A stretch of 64,000 nt of DNA from positions 1-64,000 of the forward strand of contig NZ_QKKX01000001.1 of the NCBI RefSeq assembly GCF_003434305.1, written 5' to 3'. Below the pieces are notes generated by a model. That model worked only from the letters and a program-made list of their open reading frames with translations. It was not told where the DNA came from and ran no database searches. The position numbers were made by a program, and so were the translations under genes. This DNA is from Micromonospora sp. MW-13. Lineage in GTDB: Bacteria > Actinomycetota > Actinomycetes > Mycobacteriales > Micromonosporaceae. Below are positions 16,434 to 26,132 of the stretch, one piece after another (position 1 is the stretch's first letter; each line of letters starts with the position of its first letter).

Positions 16434-17246
16434 ATGACCGGGCACATCACGGCGGCCGTGGGGGCGCTGGCAGGCGAGCTGCCGGGGTGGGTGACGCTGC
16501 TGCGCGCGCCGAACCCGGGGCCGATGACCCTCGACGGCACCAACACCTGGGTGCTGCGGTCCGGCCCCGGCGAGCCGGCGGTGGTGGTCGATCCCGGCCC
16601 GGCCGACGACGGGCACCTGGCCGCGATCGCGGCGCACGGCCCCGTCGCCACCGTGCTGATCACCCACGGGCACCCGGACCACACCGAGGGCTCGCCCCGG
16701 CTGCGCGAGCTGCTCGACGGCGCGCCCGTGCGGGCCGTCGACCCGGCGCACAGCCACGGCGGGCCGCCGCTCGACCCGGGCGGCGACCTCGACCAGGCCG
16801 GCCTGGTCATCCGGCCGCTGCCCGCACCGGGCCACACCGCCGACTCGGTCTGCTTCCTCGTGGAGCACGACGGCGAGCGGGTGGTGCTCACCGGCGACAC
16901 GATCCTGGGCCGGGGCACCACCGTCGTCGCCCACCCGGACGGGCACCTCGGGGACTACCTGGCCAGCCTGGAGCTGCTCTCGACGTACCGGGGGGTGCCG
17001 GCGCTGCCGGGGCACGGCCCGGCGCTGGCCGACTGCGCGGTCGCCGCCGAGTTCTACCTCGCCCACCGCCGCGCCCGGCTCGACCAGGTACGGCGGGCGG
17101 TCGCCGAGGGCGTCACCACCGCGCCCGAGGTGGTGGCGCGGGTGTACGCCGACGTGGACCGCTCGCTGTGGTGGGCGGCCGAGTGGTCGGTCCGCGCCCA
17201 GCTGGAGTACCTGGGGGTCACCCCGGACGGGGCGGAGCGGCCGTGA
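16434..17246 (+). CDS. MBL-fold metallo-hydrolase (Rv3677c-like)
   Basis: 270 residues. The metallo-beta-lactamase-fold zinc motif is clear: THGHPDHTE (HxHxDH, about residue 79), a later His in PAPGHTADS, an Asp in LTGDTILG and a His in LPGHGP. The C-terminal helix region (HRRARLDQVRRAVAEG) is that of the LACTB2/RNase-like hydrolases. Expected to be a cytoplasmic Zn-dependent hydrolase acting on thioesters or RNA; substrate unknown. It begins with a leaderless promoter and its stop overlaps the next gene's GTG (GTGA). In M. tuberculosis the homologue neighbours ridA and crp. Confidence 0.9.
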   Translation: MTGHITAAVGALAGELPGWVTLLRAPNPGPMTLDGTNTWVLRSGPGEPAVVVDPGPADDGHLAAIAAHGPVATVLITHGHPDHTEGSPRLRELLDGAPVRAVDPAHSHGGPPLDPGGDLDQAGLVIRPLPAPGHTADSVCFLVEHDGERVVLTGDTILGRGTTVVAHPDGHLGDYLASLELLSTYRGVPALPGHGPALADCAVAAEFYLAHRRARLDQVRRAVAEGVTTAPEVVARVYADVDRSLWWAAEWSVRAQLEYLGVTPDGAERP

Positions 17247-20200
17247 CCTGCCCGGTGTGCGGGACGGTCGCCGTGCCAGGTGCCCGGTTCTGCCACAACT
17301 GCGGCGCCGCCCTGCCGGCCGCCGCCACGCTGCCCGCCGCCGAGCGGCGGGTGGTCACCGTGCTCTTCGGCGACCTGTCCGACTTCACCTCCTGGTCGGA
17401 GGACCTCGACCCGGAGCGGGTCGGCGCGGTCACCGACCGGGTGCTCGCCGCCCTGGCCGGGGCGGTCAAGACCTTCGGCGGGCACGTCGACAAGCTGACC
17501 GGCGACGGGATCATGGCGGTCTTCGGCGCCCCGGTCGCCCACGAGGACGACGCCGAGCGGGCGGTCCGTGCCGCGCTGTCCATGCAGCGGGCGGTGCGCC
17601 GGGTGCTCGACGACGAACAGGGCGGCGGCGCGCCGCTCGGCCTGCGGGTCGGCCTGAACACCGGCGACGTGATCGCCGGCATCCAGGCGGCGATCGAGTA
17701 CACCGTCATCGGCGACACCGTGAACACCGCCGCCCGGCTCGCCGACGCCGCCGCCGTGGGCGCGGTCTACGCCGGTGCCCGCACGTCCGCCGCGACCCGG
17801 CACGTGGCGTCCTGGCGGGCGCTGCGTCCGCTGCGGCTCAAGGGCAAGCGCGAGCCGGTCGAGGCGTACGAGCTGCTCGGCCTGCTGGACGCCCCGGGCA
17901 CCCGGTCGGGCCTCGGTGACGAGGCGCCGTTCGTCGGCCGGGAGACCGAGATCGGCCGGGTCGCCGGCCGGCTCGCCGAGGTGATCGACCGGGGTGAGCC
18001 CCGGGTGCTGCTGATGACCGCCGAGGCCGGGATCGGCAAGTCCCGGTTCGCCGCCGAGGTGGAGCGCCTCGCCGCCGGCTACGACGTCGGCGCCGGGCGG
18101 TACGCCGCGCACACCGGGGCCCGGGTGCTCTCGGTGCGCTGCGCCGCGTTCGGCGAGCGCCGCCGGCTCGCGCCCCTGGCCGACCTGGTCCGGGCCGCCG
18201 TCGGCCTGCCCAACGACGCGGCGACCGCGCTGACCCGGCCGGCCGTCGAGGAGCGGCTGCGCCGGCTCAGCCAGCGCCTCGGCCGGCTCGGCGACGACGT
18301 CGCGCCGGTCGCCGCTGACCAGCTACTGGCCCTGCTCGGGTACGCCGACCTGCCCGCCGGGAGCCCGGCCGACCAGGGCGAGTGGGGCGCCGCCCAGCCG
18401 CCCGCCGACGCCGACGCGGTGCCCAACGCGGTGGCCGACCTGCTCAGCGCCATGGCCGCCGAGGCCCCGCTGGCGGTGATCGTCGACGACCTGCACGACG
18501 CCACCGCCGAGACCATCCGGGCGCTCGGGGCCACCCTGTCCCGGCTCACCGGCCCGGTGCTGGTGGTGCTGCTCGGCCGCCCCGAGCTGGTGCGTACCGC
18601 GGGGGCGCTGACCAGGGTGGCGGACGCCGAGGTGCACGCGCTGCCCCCGTTGCGCGGCGCCGACGCGGCCCGGCTGCTCACCAGCTACCTCAGCGGCGGG
18701 AAGCTGCCGCAGCCCGACGCCGACCGGCTGCTGGCCACCGCCCAGGGCAACCCGTTCTACCTCGCCGAGCTGGTCACCCTGCTGATGGAGCGGGGCGCGC
18801 TGACCGCCGTGGCCGACCGGTCCGCCCCGGCCAACGCCGGCTGGCGGCTGGCGCCCGGCTCGCTCGGCAGCCGGCTGCTCTCCCGGGACCTGGCCGCCGT
18901 GCTCGCGGCCCGGATCGACGCGCTGCCGTCGGACGCCCGGTCGGTGCTGCGGGACGCCGCCGTGGTCGGCGACACCGTCCCGGCCGGTGCCCTGGAGGCG
19001 CTGCGCGAGCAGCGCGCCGGGCGGGACGGCCGGCCGGCCGCCGTGGTGGCCGTCGAGCTGGACCGGGCCGTCGAGGAACTGCTGCAACGCCGGATGCTGC
19101 ACCGGACCCGGACCGGGTTCGCCTTCGCCACCCCGCTGATGCGGGAGGCCGCCTACTCCGGGGTGAGCAAGGCTGAGCTGGCCGAGCGGCACGCCGCGTT
19201 GGCCCGCTGGGCCGCGCCCGGCGGGCCCGGCGAGCCGGCCGCCCCGGGCGGGTTCACCGACACCGCCCGGGACGCGTTCGTCGCCGAGCACGTCGAGCGG
19301 GCCGCCGCGCTCGCCGACGCGGTCAAGCTGCGTCCGGACGCGCCGGCGCGGACCGTCGCCCCGCTGGGGGTGACCGCGCTGGGCCGGGCCGCCCGCCGCT
19401 CGTTGCAGGCCGGGGAGCCGTCCGCCGCCGTCGAGTACGCCGAGCGCGCCGCCGAGCTGGCCCGGGGCGGGCTGCCGGCGGCCGACCGGGTGGCGCACGC
19501 CCGGGCGCTGCTCCAGATCGGTCGGGCGGCCGACGCGCTCGCCTACGCCGAGAAGATCGCCGCCAACGCCGGGGACGAGGCCGGCACCCGGACCAGCGCG
19601 CTGCTGCTCGCCGGGCAGGCCCACCAGACCCTCGGCGACCAGGCCCGGGCGGTGGCCTGCTGGCAGGAGGCGTTGCAGGTGGCCACCGCCGGGGAGCTGC
19701 CGACGCTGCGCGCCTCGGCGATGCGCCGGCTCGGCATGGCCGACTTCGTGGCCGGCCGGCTGGGCCAGGCGAGCAGCCGGCTCGCGGCGTCGTACCAGGT
19801 CAGCCTGACCGCGCAGGACCGGCGGGGGCAGGCGTGGTCGTTGCAGAACCTGGCCTGGGTGACCACCACCCGGGGCGACTTCGCCGGCACCGACGCGGTG
19901 CTCGGCCGGGCCGCCCGGCTCTTCGCCGAGCTGAAGGACCCGTACGGGCGGGCCTGGCTGCGCGGCACCACGGCGTTCGCCCGGCTGCTCGCCGGCCGGC
20001 TGCGGGAGGCGTGCCGGCTGGCGCGGGTCTTCCTCCCGTTCGGCGAGCGGGTCGGCGAGGCGTGGGCCGTCGGCACGCTGCGCGCGGTCGAGGCGTTCGC
20101 CGGCGCGGAGCTGGGTGAGATCGCCGAGGCCGACCGGGCGGCCCGCCAGGCGTACCGGGACTTCGCCGAGGTCTCCGACGACTGGGGGCGGGGCTTCGCC

Positions 20201-20830
20201 CTGGTGGCGCGCGGGGTGGTCGCCCGGGGGCTGGGCGAGCCGGCGCACGCCGCCGACCTGCTCACCGACGCGATGTCGTACGCCGAGCGGACCTCGCACC
20301 CGCTGCTCACCGGGATGGCCGGGACGCTGCGCGGCTTCGTGGCGCTGGACATGGGCGACTGCGACACCGCCGAGCGCTCGGCGCGGGCGGTGCTGACCGC
20401 CGTCGAGCCGCACAACCCGCAGGCGCCCGCCCAGGTGGGCCCCCGGGTGCTGCTGGCCACCGCCCGGCTGGCCGCCGGCGACTCCGCCACCGCCGTGGGG
20501 CTGCTCGCCCCGGTGGCCACCGCCGCCACGAACGCGCCGTCGCTGCTGTTCTCCCGCCGCCAGACCATGGCCCGGTACGCCTCCGCGCTGCTCGCCCACG
20601 GCCAGCACGAGCAGGCCCTGGACTGGGCCCAGCGGGCGATCGCCGCCCCGGCCGAGGACGTGCGCAGCCAGGTGGTCGCGGCGAGCGTGCTGGCCGAGGC
20701 GCTGGCCGCCGCTGGCCGGCCCGCCGAGGCGCTGGCCAGCGCCGAGGAGGCCGTCCGCCTGGCGTACGCGACGGAGCAGCGCAGCGAGCGGCTGGCGGCG
20801 GACGCGCTGCGGGTCCGCCTGCGGGGGTGA
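17243..20830 (+). CDS. Adenylate/guanylate cyclase-domain AAA ATPase with TPR-like C-terminus
   Basis: 1195 residues from GTG 17243, coupled to the MBL gene. Order: an N-terminal zinc ribbon (CPVCG and FCHNCG), a class III cyclase domain (LFGDLSDFTSW with the first metal Asp near residue 44, then DKLTGDGIMAVFGAP with the second, and YTVIGDTVNTAARL), a P-loop ATPase (AEAGIGKSRF, about 260-269), and a long helical TPR-like half. This is the architecture of large actinobacterial cyclase/LuxR-like regulators, although no C-terminal helix-turn-helix is visible. It may make cAMP, possibly relevant to the Crp gene 26 kb away, or use the cyclase fold as a sensor. Confidence 0.88.
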   Translation: MTCPVCGTVAVPGARFCHNCGAALPAAATLPAAERRVVTVLFGDLSDFTSWSEDLDPERVGAVTDRVLAALAGAVKTFGGHVDKLTGDGIMAVFGAPVAHEDDAERAVRAALSMQRAVRRVLDDEQGGGAPLGLRVGLNTGDVIAGIQAAIEYTVIGDTVNTAARLADAAAVGAVYAGARTSAATRHVASWRALRPLRLKGKREPVEAYELLGLLDAPGTRSGLGDEAPFVGRETEIGRVAGRLAEVIDRGEPRVLLMTAEAGIGKSRFAAEVERLAAGYDVGAGRYAAHTGARVLSVRCAAFGERRRLAPLADLVRAAVGLPNDAATALTRPAVEERLRRLSQRLGRLGDDVAPVAADQLLALLGYADLPAGSPADQGEWGAAQPPADADAVPNAVADLLSAMAAEAPLAVIVDDLHDATAETIRALGATLSRLTGPVLVVLLGRPELVRTAGALTRVADAEVHALPPLRGADAARLLTSYLSGGKLPQPDADRLLATAQGNPFYLAELVTLLMERGALTAVADRSAPANAGWRLAPGSLGSRLLSRDLAAVLAARIDALPSDARSVLRDAAVVGDTVPAGALEALREQRAGRDGRPAAVVAVELDRAVEELLQRRMLHRTRTGFAFATPLMREAAYSGVSKAELAERHAALARWAAPGGPGEPAAPGGFTDTARDAFVAEHVERAAALADAVKLRPDAPARTVAPLGVTALGRAARRSLQAGEPSAAVEYAERAAELARGGLPAADRVAHARALLQIGRAADALAYAEKIAANAGDEAGTRTSALLLAGQAHQTLGDQARAVACWQEALQVATAGELPTLRASAMRRLGMADFVAGRLGQASSRLAASYQVSLTAQDRRGQAWSLQNLAWVTTTRGDFAGTDAVLGRAARLFAELKDPYGRAWLRGTTAFARLLAGRLREACRLARVFLPFGERVGEAWAVGTLRAVEAFAGAELGEIAEADRAARQAYRDFAEVSDDWGRGFALVARGVVARGLGEPAHAADLLTDAMSYAERTSHPLLTGMAGTLRGFVALDMGDCDTAERSARAVLTAVEPHNPQAPAQVGPRVLLATARLAAGDSATAVGLLAPVATAATNAPSLLFSRRQTMARYASALLAHGQHEQALDWAQRAIAAPAEDVRSQVVAASVLAEALAAAGRPAEALASAEEAVRLAYATEQRSERLAADALRVRLRG

Positions 20831-20997
20831 GCGGGGCGCGGCCGGGTGCGTGCGGCGTGCCGTCCCGACAGGCGGTCGGCGCGCGAGTCGGTTAGTCTGC
20901 CGGTTCCGCCGATGCGACGGCGGGCGGCACCGGTTACGGTGTCAGTTCCGAGTGGCGGTCCACTGTGGCGACCGTGCCGGGCCCCGGGAGGGACGTG

Positions 20998-21477
20998 ATG
21001 AGGCTGCCACGCTCCAGCGCCGGCTGGACGATCGCGGTCTTCGGCGTCCTGGCGCTGCTGATGGGCGCGCTCGGGCTGCTCTGGCCGGAGGCCCAGCTAC
21101 GGATGCTCGGCTTCGAGGTGTCGCAGGACCGGGCCCCCGGCGACTACACGGGCACCTTCCTGACCGCTTCCTCCATGGCGTCGTTCAACATGGGGGTCTA
21201 CTACCTGCTGGCCACCGCCACCGAGTGGCGGGCCTTCTACCGGTTCACCGTCTTCTTCCGGCTGGTCACCTTCACCGTGTTCACCATCGTGGTGCTGGCC
21301 GGCGTCGCGCCGGGCCGGTTCTTTACGGTGGCGCTCTGGGAGGGCCTGGGCGCGGTAGCCACCGCCGTGGCCCTGCGCTGGGACGCCCGCCGGGCGGTGT
21401 CGACCCCGACGGGCGCGGAGCGTGACGGTCCGGGCGCGGTGCGCGGCGCGGTCCCGGCTGCTGACGCGGACCGCTGA
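20998..21477 (+). CDS. Small polytopic membrane protein
   Basis: 159 residues from ATG 20998, with GGAGGGAC upstream. Four hydrophobic segments are visible: WTIAVFGVLALLMGALGLLW, MASFNMGVYYLLATATEW, FTVFTIVVLAGVAP and a weaker one around VALWEGLGAVATAVAL. The C-terminal 35 residues are hydrophilic and disordered. It resembles DoxX-like or DUF4345-like four-helix proteins in layout, but no diagnostic motif is present. It stands 31 bp before the kinase gene, which has its own leaderless promoter. Confidence 0.7.
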   Translation: MRLPRSSAGWTIAVFGVLALLMGALGLLWPEAQLRMLGFEVSQDRAPGDYTGTFLTASSMASFNMGVYYLLATATEWRAFYRFTVFFRLVTFTVFTIVVLAGVAPGRFFTVALWEGLGAVATAVALRWDARRAVSTPTGAERDGPGAVRGAVPAADADR

Positions 21478-21495
21478 GCCACCGGGCCGATTGGG

Positions 21496-21501
21496 TAGTT
21501 T
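21496..21501 (+). promoter_or_regulatory. Leaderless -10 of the Ser/Thr kinase gene
   Basis: TAGTTT 7 nt before GTG 21509, in the same GGGTAGTTTC context as at 7932-7941. Confidence 0.6.
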
Positions 21502-21508
21502 CGAAGCC

Positions 21509-23077
21509 GTGACCGACACCCCGCCCGGCGCCATGCGACTGCCCATCGTGCCCGGTCTGACCGATCTGGAGGTCTTTGCCCGGGGTGGCTACGCCACCGT
21601 GTACCGGGCCACTCAGATCTCCGTGGGGCGCGAGGTCGCGGTCAAGGTGGAGAACCGCACCCTGGACAACGAGCGGGACCAGGCCCGATTCCTGCGCGAG
21701 GCGCGGGCGGCGGGAAAGATGTCCTCGCACCCGCACGTGGTGGACCTGTTCGACGTCGGGGTCACCGTCGACCGGCACCCATATCTGATCATGGAGCTGT
21801 GCGACGGGTCGTACGCCGAGCGGATGCGCAGCTCCCCGCTGGGCCCGGCGGAGACCCGCGACCTCGGCGTGAAGATCGCCGACGCGCTGGCCCACTCGCA
21901 CGCCAACGGGGTGCTGCACCGCGACGTCAAGCCGGCGAACATCCTGCACTCCCACTTCAACCCGGCGGTGCTGGCCGACTTCGGGCTCGCCGTACTGGCC
22001 GAGGTGCGCGACGCGTCGGTGACCCTGGAGGTGCTCACCCCCGCGTACGCGCCGCCGGAGATGTTCAACCACAGCCCGCCGTCGCCCGCGGTCGACGTGT
22101 ACGCCCTCTGCGCCACCCTCTACGCCGTGATGCACGGTCGCCCGCCCCGCTGGCAGTCCGAGCGCAACCCCAGCCTGGTCACCGTGCTGGAGATGTTCCA
22201 CCAGCCGATCCCCGGGCTGCCCGGGGTGCCGGAGGACCTGCTCGACGTGCTCCGGGCGGGCATGGTGAACGACCCGGGCGCCCGGCCGTCCGCCGTCGAG
22301 CTGCGCGGCCTGCTCGCCGCCCTGCCGCTGGACCCGGTCAGCGCGCCGGTCAGCGGCGCGCCCGTGTCCGGCGGCCCGTCCTCGGGCGGCCCGACCATCG
22401 GCAGCACCACCGGCAGCCCGTCCACCTCCGGCGGCCTGTACGGCACCGGCCAGTCGGGCCGGCCCGCCCCGCGTCCCCCGGTCGAGGACGACCACCCCAC
22501 CATGCCGACGACGTCCGGCCGCCGGTGGCGGCGCTGGTTCCTCGGCGGGGCCGGGGTGCTCGCGCTGGCCGCGTCGGCCAGCGCCGGCGCCTGGGTGGCA
22601 GGCGGCGCGCCGGCCGACCCGACACCCACGCCGGTCGCCAGCGCGATCGCCACGTCGGCGACCGGACCGTGGGGCACGCTGCCGGGCTGCGTGTCGGGTT
22701 CGCCGGGAGCCGTCGAGCTGCCGACGGGCGCGCGGTGCGTCGCCGAGCTGGAGTGCTTCGGTCCGGTGCGGGTGCGCGGCGACCGGGCGGAGGCCGCCCG
22801 GCTGCCCTGCGACGGCCGGCACACCTGGGAGACCTACGCCGCCGGCGAGCTGCCCCCCGCCCTGGCCGGCGCGGGGCACGACCAGGTCAGCGCCGACCCC
22901 GCCGTGCGGCGGGTCTGCAACCCGGTGACGTTCCGGTTGACCAGCGGCATCGCGTACACCAGCGGCTGGCACCTGGAGGTGCTGCCGCCGGACGGGACGG
23001 GCACCGACCGGACGTACCGCTGCCTGGCCGGGCGCGGCGCCGACGGGCTCGACGAGCCGACCCTCAGCGGTCGCTGA
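21509..23077 (+). CDS. Membrane Ser/Thr protein kinase with Cys-rich outer domain
   Basis: 522 residues from GTG 21509. Hanks-type kinase with ARGGYATVYRA loop, Lys46 (EVAVKV), HRDVKPANIL (catalytic Asp139), DFGLA (157) and an APPEMF substrate block, so it should be active. A Pro/Ser/Gly linker (about 275-335) follows, then a basic stop RRWRRW, one membrane helix (about 343-366) and an outer domain of about 155 residues with six Cys (for example LPGCVSGSPG and AELECFGPVR). This outer part resembles septum-formation/DUF4190-like domains and may sense envelope ligands. The 3' end overlaps a convergent gene by 14 bp. Confidence 0.92.
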   Translation: MTDTPPGAMRLPIVPGLTDLEVFARGGYATVYRATQISVGREVAVKVENRTLDNERDQARFLREARAAGKMSSHPHVVDLFDVGVTVDRHPYLIMELCDGSYAERMRSSPLGPAETRDLGVKIADALAHSHANGVLHRDVKPANILHSHFNPAVLADFGLAVLAEVRDASVTLEVLTPAYAPPEMFNHSPPSPAVDVYALCATLYAVMHGRPPRWQSERNPSLVTVLEMFHQPIPGLPGVPEDLLDVLRAGMVNDPGARPSAVELRGLLAALPLDPVSAPVSGAPVSGGPSSGGPTIGSTTGSPSTSGGLYGTGQSGRPAPRPPVEDDHPTMPTTSGRRWRRWFLGGAGVLALAASASAGAWVAGGAPADPTPTPVASAIATSATGPWGTLPGCVSGSPGAVELPTGARCVAELECFGPVRVRGDRAEAARLPCDGRHTWETYAAGELPPALAGAGHDQVSADPAVRRVCNPVTFRLTSGIAYTSGWHLEVLPPDGTGTDRTYRCLAGRGADGLDEPTLSGR

Positions 23078-23417
23078 CCCCGCCCGCGTTCCGCCGGCGT
23101 TCCTGGACCGCCCGCAGCGCGTCCCGGCTGTCCAGGGCTTCCAGCGTGTCGGCGTCGACGCCGCTCAGGCCGGTGACCCCCGGCGTCGGCCACTCCGCCG
23201 GCCCGTCACCCGTGCGCTCCCGGGCCTCCGTGCGGCGCTGCCGCAGCTCGGTCAGCGACACCCCGGCGACCATCACCAGCAGGACGCAGAGCAGGGCGAG
23301 CACCACCGCCAGGATGCTGCGCGGACGCCACCAGGCCAGCGTCACCAGCAGGGCGAGCGCCGCCAGCGACGCGGCGACCGCCCCGGCGCGCGCGTCGGGC
23401 CGAGGGAATCGGGTCAC
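23064..23417 (-). CDS. Small membrane protein, convergent with kinase
   Basis: 117 residues from GTG 23417. Two hydrophobic helices (VAASLAALALLVTLAWW and ILAVVLALLCVLLVMVAGV, about 13-52) are followed by a basic, charged cytoplasmic tail with TELRQRRTEARERT and a DTLEALDSRDALRAVQERRR helix. The tail could be a kinase substrate: it has several Thr and Ser near charged residues. No family recognised. The 3' end overlaps the kinase gene by 14 bp, which would make their transcripts antisense at the end. Confidence 0.7.
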   Translation of the reverse strand: MTRFPRPDARAGAVAASLAALALLVTLAWWRPRSILAVVLALLCVLLVMVAGVSLTELRQRRTEARERTGDGPAEWPTPGVTGLSGVDADTLEALDSRDALRAVQERRRNAGGVSDR

Positions 23418-23529
23418 CCGTCAAGGATGGCGGAGCCGGCGTGCGTGTCAACCGCACCCGGCCCCCACCCGGCCCGGCCAGATCGGCTTCAATGGCGGGT
23501 ACGGATCGTGCGGCACGCAGGGAGCATCG

Positions 23530-24012
23530 GTGGAGCGGACAGCCCGGATCGTGGTCGCGCTGCTGGCGGCGGGCGGGCTGGCGGCCTGCGGATCGGCGGA
23601 GCCGCCACGGCCGGTGCCGGCCGCGACGCCGACGGGCGGGCCTGCGGGCGCGACCCCGGCCGGCGCGTCCGACGGGTCGGCGGGCCCGCCCCCGGCGAGC
23701 CCGACCGCCCAGGTCACCTTCGACCAGGCGGTGGTCCGGTTCCTGAAGGGGAAGTCCGGCCGCACCCCGCGCTTCGTCGGCCTGTGCGCCGACGCGAAGC
23801 CGGACCCGGGCGCGCTCTGCGCCGCCCGACGGGCCACTGTGGACGAGGGTGAGGTGTACGGCATCGGCGCGCCGTACAGCGAGGTCGACGCGTTCCTGCT
23901 GATGCGGCGGGACGCGGGCGGCTGGCGGGTGGTCGACTCGTACGTGCCGGGTGTCGCCGGTGGCGAGGCCGCCGAACCGCCGGCCCCGGCCTGGTTCCGG
24001 GCCGTCGGCTGA
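23530..24012 (+). CDS. Lipoprotein, small
   Basis: 160 residues from GTG 23530 after GGGAG. The signal sequence ends in GLAAC (Cys at about residue 17). A Pro/Ala/Gly linker of 40 residues leads to a compact domain with VTFDQAVVRFLKGKS, a Cys pair (FVGLCADAKP and ALCAARRATVDEGEV) and DAFLLMRRDAGGWRVVDSY, which resembles the fold of NTF2-like secreted domains. Anchored on the outer membrane face. Function unknown. Confidence 0.75.
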   Translation: MERTARIVVALLAAGGLAACGSAEPPRPVPAATPTGGPAGATPAGASDGSAGPPPASPTAQVTFDQAVVRFLKGKSGRTPRFVGLCADAKPDPGALCAARRATVDEGEVYGIGAPYSEVDAFLLMRRDAGGWRVVDSYVPGVAGGEAAEPPAPAWFRAVG

Positions 24013-24189
24013 CCCGCCGGCCAGTCGACGGGGACAGGGAAGCGTCGATCACGAGGAATTCGTTACGTCAGTCGGAGAATTGACCCTTTCCTGGGCCTTT
24101 CGCGGGCGGCGATCCTCGACGCGGGTCCCTAGAGTGACGCAGGTCGAGGTTTCCTCGGCACGTCCCGTCCCCCACCGGAAGGCAACCGC

Positions 24190-26001
24190 ATGCCACGGAG
24201 AACCCGGTCCCTGGCCGCAGCAGGAATCGCCGGCGTCGTCCTCGCCGGCACGGCGCTCGCGCCCGCCTCGGCGGCGCCGACGACCACCGGCTGGGGCCGT
24301 CCGGCCACGTCGGACCGGACCGACCCGGTCGAGGCCCGGCGGGTCGACCGCGTGCCCACCCCGAAGCTCGACTGGTACGCCTGCTACGGCTACGCCGAGT
24401 GCGCCACCGTCGACCTTCCGCGCGACTACGACGCCCCGTCCGGCGCCACCACGGAGGTGGCGGTGCTGCGGGTCAAGGCCCGCGACCAGCAGCGCCGGAT
24501 CGGCAGCCTCTTCGTCAACCCGGGCGGCCCGGGCGGCTCGGGCACCGACCTCGCGCTCGCCGCGCCGTACTTCCTCGGCGACGACCTGCTGGACCGGTTC
24601 GACATCGTCGGCGTCGACCCGCGCGGCGTCGCGGCCAGCCAGAACGTCAGGTGCTTCCCGTCGGTCAAGGAGCAGACCAAGGCGTACGCCGGGCTGAACG
24701 TGGCCTTCCCGTGGACGAAGGCCGAGGAGCAGGCGTACGTGGCGGCCTCGAAGGCGGTCGGCAAGGGGTGCTCGACCACCGGCAGGCCGCTGACCGGGGC
24801 GATGTCCACCGCCGAGGTCGCCCGGGACATGGAGGTGCTGCGGCGGGCCGTCGGCGACCCGAAGCTGAGCTACCTCGGCTTCAGCTACGGCACCGCGCTC
24901 GGCCAGTACTACGCCAACATGTTCCCCGACCGGGTCCGCGCGCTGGTCGTCGACGGCGTGCTCAACCCGAACGCCTGGGTGGGCCAGGGCAAGGCACGCA
25001 ACCAGCTCCAGGAGACCCGGCTGCGCAGCGCCGACGGCGCGTACGCGGCGCTGCACGAGATCCTGGTGCGCTGCGACAAGGCCGGGCCGGCGGCCTGCCC
25101 GCTCGCGGCCGGCGACCCGGTCGCCTCGTTCGAGCTGGTGGCGAAGCGGCTGCGCAAGAAGCCCGTGGTGATCGACGACCCGGACACCGGGGAGACGTAC
25201 ACCGTGAGCTACGCCGACTTCGTCGGTGCCGCGCTGAACGCGCTCTACGCCCCGTACGGCTACGACGACATCGTCGGGATGACCGCCGACCTGCTGGTCC
25301 TCACCGACCCCGCCGCCGGCACGGCCGCCCGCCGCGCCGAGGCCCGGACGGCGATCGCCCGGCGCGCCGCCACCGCCCGCCAGCAGGTGCGCCGTGGGTA
25401 CGACTTCCCGTACAACAACGGCCTGGAGACCTTCCTCGGGGTGGATTGCACCGACGCATACCACCCGAAGGACGCCGGCGCCTGGCCCGCCCTGGCCGCC
25501 AAGGAGGACAAGCGGGCACCGTACTTCGGCCGGCTCTGGGCCTGGGGCACCGCGCCGTGCGCCCGCGACACCTGGACCGTGCGCGACACCGACGCCTACA
25601 CCGGCCCGTTCACCAGGCGGACCAGCGCCCCGGTGCTGGTGGTCGGCAACTACTGGGACCCGGCGACCAACTACCAGGGCGCGGTCGGCTCGGCGGCCCT
25701 GCTGCCGAACAGCCGCCTGCTCAGCAGCGACAGTTGGGGGCACACCGCGTACGGCACCTCGGCGTGCGCGACCGGCGCGGTCGACGCCTACCTGATCAGG
25801 GGGACGCTGCCGGCCAAGGGCAAGGTCTGCGTCGGTGACGTCCAGCCCTTCGTGGAGCAGCCCGCGGAGGCGGCGGCCGAGCGGGCCCCGGCGTCCAAGA
25901 GCGCCCTGGCCCGCCAGGGGGCACCGGCCAGGGGCGAGCCGAAGCGGCTGCCGCCCGTGGTGGCCCCGCTGCCCGGGATCGGCTCGTTGACCGTCCGCTG
26001 A
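24190..26001 (+). CDS. Secreted alpha/beta hydrolase, tripeptidyl aminopeptidase (TAP) type
   Basis: 603 residues with a signal peptide (AAAGIAGVVLAGTALAPASA). The alpha/beta-hydrolase fold has an oxyanion segment (LFVNPGGPGGSG), the nucleophile Ser232 in GFSYGTALGQYYA, and the C-terminal TAP-like domain with VVGNYWDPATNY (Asp) and SWGHTAYG (His). Cys residues suit disulfides. Enzymes of this S33 family remove tri- or dipeptides from extracellular proteins and peptides, as in Streptomyces SlpD/SlpE and Tap. It has its own terminator and a possible -10 TAGAGT about 60 bp before the start. Confidence 0.92.
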   Translation: MPRRTRSLAAAGIAGVVLAGTALAPASAAPTTTGWGRPATSDRTDPVEARRVDRVPTPKLDWYACYGYAECATVDLPRDYDAPSGATTEVAVLRVKARDQQRRIGSLFVNPGGPGGSGTDLALAAPYFLGDDLLDRFDIVGVDPRGVAASQNVRCFPSVKEQTKAYAGLNVAFPWTKAEEQAYVAASKAVGKGCSTTGRPLTGAMSTAEVARDMEVLRRAVGDPKLSYLGFSYGTALGQYYANMFPDRVRALVVDGVLNPNAWVGQGKARNQLQETRLRSADGAYAALHEILVRCDKAGPAACPLAAGDPVASFELVAKRLRKKPVVIDDPDTGETYTVSYADFVGAALNALYAPYGYDDIVGMTADLLVLTDPAAGTAARRAEARTAIARRAATARQQVRRGYDFPYNNGLETFLGVDCTDAYHPKDAGAWPALAAKEDKRAPYFGRLWAWGTAPCARDTWTVRDTDAYTGPFTRRTSAPVLVVGNYWDPATNYQGAVGSAALLPNSRLLSSDSWGHTAYGTSACATGAVDAYLIRGTLPAKGKVCVGDVQPFVEQPAEAAAERAPASKSALARQGAPARGEPKRLPPVVAPLPGIGSLTVR

Positions 26002-26005
26002 GGAC

Positions 26006-26049
26006 ACCCGGGGGTACGGTGACGATCGGGCGCCGCCGTACCCCCGGGT
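26006..26049 (+). terminator. Terminator of the TAP-like peptidase gene
   Basis: Perfect 14-bp arms (ACCCGGGGGTACGG and complement) with a 16-base loop, starting 5 bases after the stop. Confidence 0.85.
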
Positions 26050-26132
26050 CCGACCGCGCGGATGACCACACGAATGGACGTGAGCGGCTACCCTCGGTGT
26101 CTCCGTAGGTGCGCCGGTCAGCGAGGTCGCCG

